A stretch of DNA of 48,821 bases from Dicyema japonicum (taxonomy: Eukaryota; Dicyemida; Rhombozoa; Dicyemidae): the NCBI GenBank assembly GCA_011109175.1, contig RDEW01000060.1:155933-204753 (forward strand). The letters are read 5' to 3'. Shown piece after piece: positions 11,630 to 20,639 of this stretch (its first letter is position 1; every line of letters starts with the position of its first letter). Below the pieces are notes generated by a model that was given only the letters and a program-made list of their open reading frames with translations, was not told where the DNA came from and ran no database searches. The position numbers and the translations under genes were made by a program.

Positions 11630-11692
11630 GGATACACTTAATTAGTTGTTTACTTTAACTTCTTTCTCGGTGTATCCGGGATAATAAATAAT
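11630..11692 (+). repeat. LINE 3'-end hairpin stub
   Basis: Arms GGATACAC (11630-11637) and GTGTATCC (11670-11677), loop with TTAATTAGTTGTTTACTT, tail GGGATAATAAATAA. It lies outside the inverted repeat and about 40 bp before an exon-like acceptor site. Confidence 0.8.
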
Positions 11693-11730
11693 CATTGTAT
11701 AGCTAACCTGTTTTCTTTTAATTTTAACAG

Positions 11731-11978
11731 CATGGCATTGATGATTTTTTTGTGTCTCAATGTAAAGGGTATATCAGTGATTTTGTAGAATATGAAAAAA
11801 TTAAACAGATCTTATGTGGAATCGATCTTGAAGATATAAGTACTCAAATGAATCTGAGAGTAAGAGAAAAAGGCCTTTACATTTTTCGCTTAGAAACGAT
11901 AAGTTTAATTCTGATTTAATTCAGACTTTCCTTGAAAGGATAGACAGAACAGTTAAAATCTGGTTGGAGTGGGACTAA
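11731..11978 (+). CDS. Unassigned gene, terminal exon (one frameshift)
   Basis: A pyrimidine-rich tract ending TTTTAACAG (to 11730) looks like a 3' splice site. The frame after it reads HGIDDFFVSQCKGYISDF, then EYEKIKQIL and GIDLED. A shift of one base near 11840 leads into a second open frame with SNESESKRKRP, then FNSDLIQTFLERIDR and WLEWD, ending TAA at 11976-11978. The two halves have ordinary protein composition and join without overlap, so I read them as one C-terminal exon damaged by a 1-nt indel. I do not recognise the family; the basic SKRKR stretch could be a nuclear localisation signal. No upstream exon was identified. Confidence 0.4.
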
Positions 11979-12019
11979 CTACACTAATTGGTTAGAGGTG
12001 ACTAGGTGTGAGTCGTTAA

Positions 12020-12480
12020 GCTTCTGGGCGGCATAGGTACTCTACTACTTATGCCAAAGGAAGAAGATTCAGGAATGAGGACGACGCTTCAGCTTTTGAA
12101 GCTGAGGCCAACACTAAGGTACCTTTTGGGCCCGGGGCACATAACGTGTCACGGGTCATTCCTAAGGTTTTGGATTCAATAGTACTAGTCTCGGAGTCCC
12201 TCTGGACTTCGTAGATGATATTGTAGTCGAACACATCAAAAACAACTCCACAAGCAAGGGGAGGAGACTCTTGACCATGAAGGTCAGGCTTTGCTCTAGA
12301 GTAGAGGCAGAGAAGATCTAAATTGCGGCGGTCTAAATTCGCGGAAGGCCTGCCAATCAAAAGTCAGGTGTCTCAAGTGCGTGAACTTTGGCGAGGAAGG
12401 ACACAGGGCGAGCCATTCAAGATGTTCCCTGTATCAAAAGGCTACGGAGAAGGTACTATACGGGAGAAGCAGGCAGCCTT
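12020..12480 (+). pseudogene. LINE ORF1 (gag-like) fragment with zinc knuckle
   Basis: One frame reads LDFVDDIVVEHIKNN, then GRRLLTMKVRLCSRVEAEKI (12195-12310). After a frame change the sequence continues NCGGLNSRKACQSK and then RCLKCVNFGEEGHRASHSRC, a CCHC-like knuckle. Ordered helical region followed by knuckle is the plan of Jockey/I-type LINE ORF1 proteins, which coat element RNA. Spacing in the knuckle is slightly unusual (C-x2-C-x7-H), and stops and shifts are present. No RT follows on this strand. Confidence 0.55.
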
Positions 12481-12744
12481 TTCTGTAAGCGCTATCTATT
12501 GTATGGTAAAAGGATATCCAAACGCGCTTAGGAATATTGCGTTGTGCTACAGAAAGGAAATGCGCCGATGGTATTTTTCAAATTTTCTGATGGAAGAAGA
12601 TCGGTCTCAAAGTCAAGACTTAAAAAATAATTGTTTTTATTATTTTAAATAAATTCTTTGTTAAATCTAGCAATTGATATTTTGTTACCATGGAAACACG
12701 TAAATAAACAGGTTGCGCATCAAGCCACCCATGTAACATAATAT

Positions 12745-12950
12745 TCTACCACATTTTCTGTACTAATCTAACATCACGACTTGTTTCCCATACCACGAAA
12801 GTGTTGGCGTTAAAATCCCCGGACACCAACAATTTTTCCACATTTCTAGGTCTGCCAAATCAACGGAAAATCCTTTGGCACAGTCGACTAAGTGAAAAAA
12901 GGTTGAATTATGTTTTATTTGCAATATTTTAAGATTCATTAATGGCACGA
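12745..12950 (-). pseudogene. LINE apurinic-type endonuclease fragment
   Basis: The minus strand starts near 12948 with LKILQIKHN, the usual opening of Jockey-type endonucleases. In a shifted frame it continues VEKLLVSGDFNANT followed by VWETSRDV, the catalytic GDFNA block. Only about 200 bp are kept and most of the domain between the blocks is deleted. Confidence 0.55.
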
Positions 12951-13031
12951 ATGATCGAATTATGACGCTAACGTATTAAATTCAGATTTTTTCAGATATT
13001 TATATTTGTGTAGTAGGCCATCAAGGATATT

Positions 13032-13340
13032 TCAGGCATCCGCAAGCCGGTCCTCCAGCAGTTTCTACAGATAAAAATTACTTATACATCAATCTCTCCA
13101 AAATTTGGGATATCTAAGGAAGAGATCTCATTCTCATAGACCAGTTCAAATTTGATAGCATCATCAGGAATACTGGTTGTTAAATGAGATCACAAAATTT
13201 CAGATCTGACTTGTTTAAAAAATTCAACAGCGTCAGAAACGATCTTATTCTTATTAATCAACTCCTTTAGTCCGCTAATTTTCTGCACTCGACTCAACCG
13301 GGGAGTTCAAAGTCGATTCCCCATACTTGATTTCGACAGT
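13032..13340 (-). CDS. Unassigned spliced gene, C-terminal exons with introns of 16, 21 and 23 nt
   Basis: Reading right to left, four exons join in phase. The first ends KYGESTLNSP at 13299. After an intron at 13283-13298 (16 nt, GTTGAG...GCAG) comes an 89-nt exon (13194-13282), KISGLKELINKNK to FFKQVRSEI. An intron at 13173-13193 (21 nt, GTGATC...CCAG) leads to an 85-nt exon (13088-13172), IPDDAIKFELVYENEISS to NFGEID. An intron at 13065-13087 (23 nt, GTATAAG...TGTAG) leads to the last exon, KLLEDRLADA and TGA at 13032-13034. Every junction keeps the frame, and exon lengths fit exactly. The product looks helical, rich in Glu and Lys. I cannot name the family. Upstream to about 13700 further pieces such as EKIAHLEEDINRIY suggest more coiled-coil exons, but stops prevent a clean model. 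Confidence 0.55.
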
Positions 13341-14137
13341 TCCTCAAACGAGCAAAAAAGCTCATGTCAAATTCAACTTCTAAAAAATTCTAGAAAAATT
13401 TTTACTTTTCTGGATTATTCTTCATTCAAATAAGGCGACTATGATTCTCTCGAATTATTGACGATTACTCTTTCTGGAGTCATCTAGTAAATCCTGTTGA
13501 TATCTTCCTCCAGATGGGCTATTTTCTCCTATTTGTGACTGAAATAGTATATTTAATCGTCCAATTTGTTTATATCTGATTCCAATCATCAGAGTTCCTT
13601 AGTGCTTTCTTCCCCTGCAGAGTCTGTTAGTTTTTTCCAACTCTTTTTCTGAGATATCAAGTATATCCTTAATTGAAAATCTCAGTTTACCTTAATTGTC
13701 GGTGTATCTACTGCATTTAATGAGGTGATAAGCCAATGGAGAACATTTATCATGTTTGCACGGTTTTCAGGGCTGTCAGGATTAAAAAAGTTGTTGATTG
13801 TAAGACGATATGGGGAGCCAAGTAGGTTAAAGGTGGAAATAATCTGTTTTTATTTCCTGTTGATCAAACCCGGGATATTTTCTAAAGCCCCCAATATAAA
13901 TTTAATATAGTAGGGCAAAAATGTACGTTGAAAAATGTCTCGGAGGCCTGCAGTTGTTTGTGTCACTCAGAATTCGCTCAGAATAGTTCGGAAAATAATT
14001 TTTCTTTAGCAACTATGATTTTTTAAATTACAAAACCTGCTTAATTTCTATTTGTTTGTTTGACATCAACACCACTACAACAACACAAAAAAACAATTTT
14101 ATTTAAATAAACTAAAAAATAATTTCAAATTATATAC

Positions 14138-14705
14138 TCAACTAGATGAGGATACTATTTGTTGGAGTAGCTCTTTAGCTAGCCCTCTATGTCTGCTTGG
14201 AATGCCGATGGGGTAGGATGGCTGACAGGAATGGACTAAGTCCGCCGTAATGGAGATGAATTTCCTCACTACGTCATGATAAGCATGACTGTCATGTGGG
14301 CTATCGAAGACACCGAGTTTATTTTTTTTCTGGAACCTATTGTACTTTACAGATGTGAAGGTAAGCTGCCTGATGGCATAGCAACCATGCCATGTAGTCA
14401 AGGGAAGTGTCTTGCTTGGGATTAAATGTAGTATCATACAGATCCTGGTGACCTTAGAATTATCAGCTAATCCGAAGCACTAGGTCGTCCGCTTGTGGGC
14501 CAGGACTTCAGACATCTCAAAAGAGACAAGCAAATGATCCGATAACTTCTTTTCTGACACTCGGCTTGGTTAGAAGCAACCCAGGGTCTGACTCTGAAAC
14601 GCCCAATTTTGTGGGAGAGTATCAACAACCGTAGCATCCCAAACCGGGTTACAGATATTATCGAACTGGAAGGTCGTCATCCCGTGGGGGCGTTTGCCAG
14701 AAAGA
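14138..14705 (-). pseudogene. RT-element C-terminal nuclease-like fragment, copy A
   Basis: At the right end the minus strand reads GKRPHGMTTFQF, then VWDATVVDTL and, after gaps, KLSDHLLVSFEMSEVL. In many invertebrate RT-containing repeats a C-terminal block runs RPDG...WD-x-T-x-x-DT...K-x-x-KY...ET-x-G, which resembles a PD-(D/E)XK nuclease. Here the expected Asp of RPDG is His. The left part (14138-14437) is open for 99 codons but shows no motif I know. Confidence 0.5.
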
Positions 14706-15082
14706 AACGTTCGGTAAATATATTAATTTTTCCGTAAATCACAACTAGTGTGGCTAATAAGTGTGGCAATCACAACATGACACACCTATCATTTTTGTTA
14801 TTTGACATATTTTATCATGATTACTTTTTTCGATTTAGTTTATAACATTACACAATATAATCTTGCATTTTTTAACAAATTTTGTATTAATTATCTTTAT
14901 GAATTTCAAATGAATATGATTGATTATCTACTATATTTGAAAATGTGGGTGGGATGATCTTATTATCGAAAAGTTTTTATTTCTTTGACAATAAGATCAG
15001 CCCACTCACAGAGAAGCTGCGTTGTATCCCAGAAGGCGCACAAGAGGATGAGAAATATGATTGAGGCTGTTGAGGTCACTTA

Positions 15083-15148
15083 ATTTTATTTATTAACCCC
15101 GTGTACACCGAGAAAGAAGTAAAAGTAAACAACTAATTAAGTGTATCC
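15083..15148 (-). repeat. LINE 3'-end hairpin stub
   Basis: On the minus strand: GGATACACTTAATTAG, shared loop, CGGTGTACACGGGG, tail TTAATAAATAAAATTAA. The second arm has changes that weaken the stem compared with other copies. Confidence 0.75.
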
Positions 15149-15307
15149 AGTTTTTCATCTACAGAAACATAGTCCATCCGGAATCAGCATAAAAGGTAGG
15201 ACGTTTATTACATGCAGTCGTGGAAACCTCTCCAGTGGAGTGGGGGAGAGCAAATGATCTTTTTTTGGTCACTTAATTAATTAAGTAATTAAATTAACTA
15301 TTCGTGT

Positions 15308-15660
15308 TATTATTATTATTAAAAAACCAAAAATCACTGACAAATTAAATAACTACATAGCCGTCAGGTGATTCCGGCCGCCTCGAGTAGCCATCACATT
15401 CTTGTTCGGTGTTCTTCCCAAGTTCCGGATTGGGCGGGGGTTTCTAACTTTATTGGAGGGTAGTAAGGCTCTGGTTTTCCTCACTAATTCCTCAAAAGGT
15501 GTAGGGTTTAGAGGTGTTCAAAAAAACCTTTGCAAAGCCTTACTGGCCATTTTTGGAAGGTATTGATTTTTTGCTATATTCCTGTTTGATAGGTTGGTTC
15601 CCCATGTAACACACCCGTAAGTTAGAGACGGTTGAATATACTGCACATATTGGGTTAATA
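15308..15660 (-). pseudogene. LINE C-terminus with its 3' hairpin and (TAA)n tail
   Basis: From 15660 leftwards the frame reads QYVQYIQPSLTYGCVTWGTN and LSNRNIAKNQ, the thumb region of Jockey/CR1-like LINE RTs, then FEELVRKTRALLPSN and NPRPIRNLGRTPNK. Two frames reach the end; one gives LLEAAGIT-stop. The codons for Gly-Ile-Thr-stop lie in the first arm (GGAATCACCTGAC) of a hairpin whose second arm is GTCAGTGATTTTT. A (TAA)4 tail follows at 15308-15320. This copy links coding sequence, hairpin and tail directly. Confidence 0.65.
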
Positions 15661-16752
15661 ATACAAATAAATCTAGCGTGGTCCCACTATAAAAACATAT
15701 TTTCTAATTTAAATTATACACACTATTTACTAAATCTAAAATAACTAAAATTTATTTTGTTACACTACGAGTAGACCTATATGTGTTTGCCTGTGTGTTT
15801 TATGGGTAGCAACGTGAGTCGCCAAGCGTATATAACGACGGCGCTTTTTGATCCTTCGATGTTAGCACTTTCTTTCACTGTGAAGCATAACTCGCAAAGT
15901 GTAGTTTGCTCACCGATATAAGGAAACGTATCCTGAGTATAAACAATCGTGAGATTGGCTAGTTTTACAGTATCGATTTGGTGTCATTACAACTGTAATC
16001 CTGGAAATTAGGTGAGGAACGGTAGATTCAGACATTTGGAACGAGAATTTCATTATTTGAATAATCCAGTCATATGACTTCCGATGCTCAGTTTGATACT
16101 AAAATGTTAAATATGAGCTAACTTTCTGCGAATAAATCCGCACAAGAATTAAAATTTGCTATTATTTTTGCCAAAACGACTAGCCACACCACACACGTTA
16201 GTTCTTTTTAACAACTCAGTTTAACGAGGGATATTATTTTGAGGGAATATGCTTGAGTATTTTTTTCTCCCAATTTAAGTATTTTTTTACTCCTAGATTC
16301 AATACTTACTCGATTGTGTAGGATAAATTGGAAATTTTCATCACGACAACTACAAGCAATTCACCGAGAGGTAAATTCAAGAGACCGTGGGTGGGTTCTT
16401 GCTAGAAGATGTTGAAGTTTTGATTTGAATTTACAGAGATGAATTTATCGGCTACCAGCATGGACTGTACACAACCACTCCCAACCATAATCTAATAATA
16501 AAATCTAATAGTATAACAATAATAACAAGAAAGACAGAAAATCGCAATTTTTAAAATGAAAATATCAAAAAATTAAATTTTTTTATTATTAATAACTAAA
16601 AGAATATGACTGGGTTTATTGTGCCATTCCACGCAAAATACTAATTATTACAATCGGTAAGAGTAAAATGCCTTGTTTTTCCAATGATAGTGGGGCGAAT
16701 AAGTCAAGGCAACCCTAAGTAAAATGTTTCGGAAATATTACAAAGAAAACTG

Positions 16753-16850
16753 TTTTTGTCAATATTTTTTCGAGATAGTTTTCATATCTTATATACTAAT
16801 GAAAATAAAATAATTATGCAATTTTGAATATCCAATTATTATGCAAAAGA
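16753..16850 (+). repeat. AT-rich interspersed repeat, copy 2
   Basis: It begins GTTTTTGTCAATATTTTTTC and goes on through TTATATACTAATGAAAAT to AATTATTATGCAAAA. It is colinear with the copy at 18110-18200. Confidence 0.6.
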
Positions 16851-18109
16851 TTTAATAGATTTTCGGACAAACTTATGCAAGGAATTTGTGGTCTTATAGA
16901 GTTTCGAAATTTTGTGTAAGAAACTAAATACGACCATGTGTATACATTTGGTTCCCTTAGTTTTTTATGAGACAGATTTCCATAAAGGAAATAAAAAATT
17001 GATTTGATCGCGCAAACAAGCTTTATATCCAAAATTTACATCCAACAAAAATAGATAAGATCCAAAATTTTACATCCAAAAAATCACTGGATGTTCTAGG
17101 TCCATGCTTTTCCAGTGGGGATAAGTTTTTATTTATTTTTGTCAAAGTTTGAACATTAATGATCTGCATTTCTGTATCATCTTGAAACTTTATTTGATTG
17201 AATAGCTAACATGTCAAGAAAACCGGTGATTCTATTTGTGGACAAAAAAGATATTCTACTGAGATGGTGAAACAATGGATATTAAGATCTCGATAAGCCG
17301 TTTAGACCCAGCACGTGAAGAAATGTAAATTATCAAATTACATAAATTAAGCAATACTGGGAATGTATGATTGTGTCAGTGAATAAAAATTTGTCTTCCA
17401 ATTTATGTTGAACTTGGAGTCTCCCTTGATGCCAATGACTTAAAGAACAATTTATAGTGATTACTTATGGAAAATGCAATAGCAAATACGATGAATACAT
17501 CAGTCAAGGATTCTATGAATTTAGGATAAAAAAGGATTCGTCGAAATTATATTTGTATAAAATAGGACAATAAGTTTTTTGAACAATCAAAATGTAGCCA
17601 AGCGAATTTATGTTTTACAATGGATTTATATTTTTTAATCAAAATGATTTTTTTGAATTTTATTACAGAATTCGATAAATGAGGAAATAGTCACTATCTC
17701 ATATTTGTTAAAATGTAAGTTGTTTTTATAATCAAAACTGAACTATTTGTCAAATAATGTTTAGAAAAAAATGTAATTATTGAGAGAATCAAGAATTAAT
17801 GTTTTATTTGAATTAATGTTTTCAATGACAAAACTTTGCAATTTTTGTATATCAACGGTAAATGAATTTGAATATGACAGACCTCGAATTGTTTACAAGC
17901 ATTAAAGCGAAAGGTCCTGTCCATCATATCTGAGTGCTAGTTACATTGAATTTAGAGTTTATCAAAATGAATGCTTGAGATTGTAACTTTCAAAGATTTT
18001 TTAAAATGTGATGTTTTAAAGAAATGTAATTATTGAGAGAAGTGTTTTTGATTGAATCTGCATTAAACTGAATTAATGTTTGAAAAATGTGTCAACGTCA
18101 TAGAAAAAT

Positions 18110-18200
18110 GTTTTTGTCAATATTTTCTCAATTTTGGTTTGCCTTATATATTAATGATTATTTAATAATTATACAAAATTGATTATCTAATTATTATACA
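18110..18200 (+). repeat. AT-rich interspersed repeat, copy 3
   Basis: It begins GTTTTTGTCAATATTTTCTC, followed by TTATATATTAATGATTAT and AATTATTATACAA. It ends next to the RLE-type fragment at 18255. Confidence 0.6.
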
Positions 18201-18254
18201 ATGTTTTCAACAATTAAAATAATTTTCAAAAAATTAAAATTTAATAATCTATTT

Positions 18255-18984
18255 TTATAGGCAAAAAAAAGCAAAACATTTGTTAGCTGCTCCCCTCACT
18301 GCGTGACTGATCCTTTCAGAATTGAGCGAAATTCGCTCAAACAGCCAGCAGCATTCGCGGAGATCTCCAGTGCATAAGGTGATCTGATTTCCAAGATGTC
18401 CGAAAAACTCTAGTGTTAAGGGAAAGTAAGATCCGGAAGTCTCCATAGCAAAGTGAACAAATTGGACATTATCGGCAAGGTCACCGTATTTTTCTAGTTT
18501 GACCTTCTCCGCCTTGACGGCTGCAGAACAGGCCCTTGAAGCGCACTCGTGAAGATTGTTCGGGGCGAACATGTCTCTACATGCTACGTCCAAAACAAGA
18601 GGTTTTCCGGCCTCAATGGATATATAGTCATCCCGTCCGGTCGGTTCCAGTCACTTCTGCATAACCAGACTGGTTCAAGAATGGGCGAGTATCCAGCAGC
18701 ATTACAGCCCGCTTGACAATCTCATTCAGAGCCTTGTGCCTTGGAGATCTGCCAGCGCACTTCTTGCAGGCGAGAGGGTGCAGGCCATAAAGTCTATCAG
18801 GATGCCACATCGGCACGTGTGAGGTGCACATACTTTCAGTCCAGCCGCAGAGAGATATTCCATCTATCTTTAAGAGGATGGAATTTTTTGATGCTAAGAA
18901 AACAAAGAGATCGACTATAAAAAAATTTAATAATTTTCTCAAGAAACTTTTGTTCAATTTCCACTTTATACAATCAGCTCCCAA
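18255..18984 (-). pseudogene. RT-element C-terminal nuclease-like fragment, copy B
   Basis: Read from the right: ISLCGW, CTSHVPMWHPDRLYGLHPLA, CKKCAGRSPRHKALNEIVKR, then, after a frame change near 18600-18630, LDVACRDMFAPNNLHE, ASRACSAAVKAEKVKLEKYG, VHFAMETSGS, LEFFGHLGNQI and CCWLFERISL. This matches the cysteine-rich plus WD-x-T...K..KY...ETSG block seen C-terminal to RTs in many invertebrate repeats; the usual Trp of WD is Leu. The right end (18880-18984) is unrelated AT-rich sequence, so the copy is truncated there. It is the most complete of five copies in the window. Confidence 0.65.
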
Positions 18985-20132
18985 GTGGAGTACGCCTGTG
19001 TTTCCTGAGCTACTGAAATCTCGATCTCAAGTTTCAGCACTATAAATTGTCTATGAAGGGAAATTGTCCGGAAACAAATATCTCTACAATATTTTTAACC
19101 AGTCGCCGTAGAAACATCATGACTAATCGAAAGTTGATCACCAACCTTGTTGAACCGTGGTGAGATAATAACTTAAAAATTTTCGAGTAATACAACGAAT
19201 ATTTTGATATTTTCTGTTTTACATTAAAAAGCATTTTTATAAGACTGGAATTATCGCCATTATTTTATCATTGTTCTTAGATATTATTCTCCAAAATCGT
19301 TGAAAATGGTGCAAATCGTAAAAGGAACATGTATTTAGCTAATGAATAAATAACTTAATCTACAAAGTATTGTGTCTTTTCATCACCCATGACAATCTAA
19401 CAAGACGGACATATGTTTCTTTAGCCTCATACCAAAATTTTCTAAAAAGACGATCATACTTGCTGTTTGCTTTAATTTTGTTTATGGTTTTAGTAACTAT
19501 ATTTAACGTTTCATTTAGAATTGGCGAAAGAGCTTTGTGAAACCAATTGTCGTCTATGTAAAACGCAATATATATGAATCACATTTGGACATATTTTTTG
19601 AAATATGCCGCAAATCTTTTATATTTTCCAACCATAGACATTCACCATCTGTGGCACAAACCAAATTTTCATCTGAAATCTTCTTGTCAACCAAAAATAA
19701 TTAGACTACGGAAAAATAGAAAATCCAGTCGTATCAGTTTCCAAATATTCGACTTATAATAAATTTTCTGTAAGAAGAGCATGATCGTCAAAATATCTTA
19801 TATGGTGAGTTTCTAATAAGATTAACCTGACATATCCCATTAGAATTGATTGGTTGTCACGTATATGACTTTCGTCAATATGAATCGAAAAAATAGTTTT
19901 TTTAAGTATTTCACATAAAATATGTTCAACATTATCTGACATTTCGTCAAACCTGCGGCGAATTGAATCATTGCTAATTGGTACGGATTTTAAAATTTCG
20001 TCGGGATTTAAACTTATCAGATGTTTATGAGATTTTACCAGAAACATGGGAACTCTCATTTTTGGCAATATCATTGCAATTTTATAGGATGCAATTAGTC
20101 CTCCTAAATATAATTTAAATATCAACAACTAT

Positions 20133-20198
20133 TGTTTTTTTTATTTATTTAACCCAAGACCACGGTATAACAAAACTAATTGTCACGTGATCCCGATG
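20133..20198 (-). mobile_element. Short hairpin retro-insertion with 11-bp target duplication
   Basis: A diverged copy of the LINE 3' hairpin (minus strand: CGGGATCACGTGACAATTAG... then GGGTTAAATAAATAAA tail) interrupts the hAT transposase. AACTATTGTTT stands on both sides (about 20126-20136 and 20203-20213). If one duplicate and the insert are removed, the two transposase parts lie next to each other. This is the pattern expected of target-primed retrotransposition of a very short RNA. Confidence 0.65.
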
Positions 20199-20591
20199 CA
20201 TTCTAACTATTGTTTCTTTTCATTACTATTTGTAAAAACAGTGTCAATCGTTTTTTGTTTACGAAAAGAATCTTTAATTTTCAAATACTCTAATGGTTTA
20301 TCTTTTTTATCCGAATGTAAACCAATATGGTCTATTATCAAAAGAATTTTTTATAAATCCAAATGTCAATATTCATTTTTATATTGACGAATTTTTAATG
20401 TAGAAGGACGACTCATACACGAACAAAAACAAGCATGGTAATTTTAAAAATTTTAAAGAACAAAGGTTTACCAATTTAAAAATAAACTAACTTAATTTAA
20501 AATGAAAAAATTAAATGAATTAAATTTATTTTTGACCTTCAAGTATTTCATTTTCGACCATCTTACGATCGATCTGGATTGATTTTAGACC

Positions 20592-20628
20592 CCTGGGGGT
20601 CGAATCGACCCCAGGTTGAGAACCGCTG
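20592..20628 (-). repeat. hAT terminal inverted repeat (5' end)
   Basis: On the minus strand it begins CAGCGGTTCTCAACCTGGGG, the well-known start of hAT elements of this group. A 17-nt palindrome GGGGTCGATTCGACCCC follows at once. The 8 bp outside, ATCTATAC (20629-20636), would be the target duplication; I did not find its partner. Confidence 0.75.
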
Positions 20629-20639
20629 ATCTATACTTC

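Larger units (their letters stand above)
15661..18254. other. AT-rich DNA with dispersed repeats, no gene recognised
   Basis: Open frames are short and without motifs. The region holds two copies of the GTTTTTGTCAATATTTT repeat (16753 and 18110). Several phrases such as GAATTAATGTTTT recur near 17800 and 18060, so local duplication has occurred. Confidence 0.45.
19374..20628 (-). pseudogene. Second hAT element with transposase remnant
   Basis: From the right: a terminal repeat (20592-20628), then an ATG near 20414 followed by LKIRQYKNEYLTFGF and, after a shift, DKKDKPLEYLKIK, which fits the N-terminus and the segment just after the BED finger of ZBED5/ZMYM6-like transposases; the finger itself is mostly deleted. 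Next comes 19754-20128 with GGLIASYKIAMILPKM, then VPISNDSIRRRFDEMS, IFSIHIDESH and LMGYVRLI. Further left are KFGLC and, after shifts, LSPILNETLNIVTKTINKIK and KYDRLFRKF. The order matches the family. No left terminus was found, so the element appears truncated there. Confidence 0.75.

Noticed and set aside
12049-12360. 103-codon minus-strand open frame
   Set aside because: It overlaps the plus-strand gag-like sequence with its zinc knuckle and has no motif; a shadow frame.
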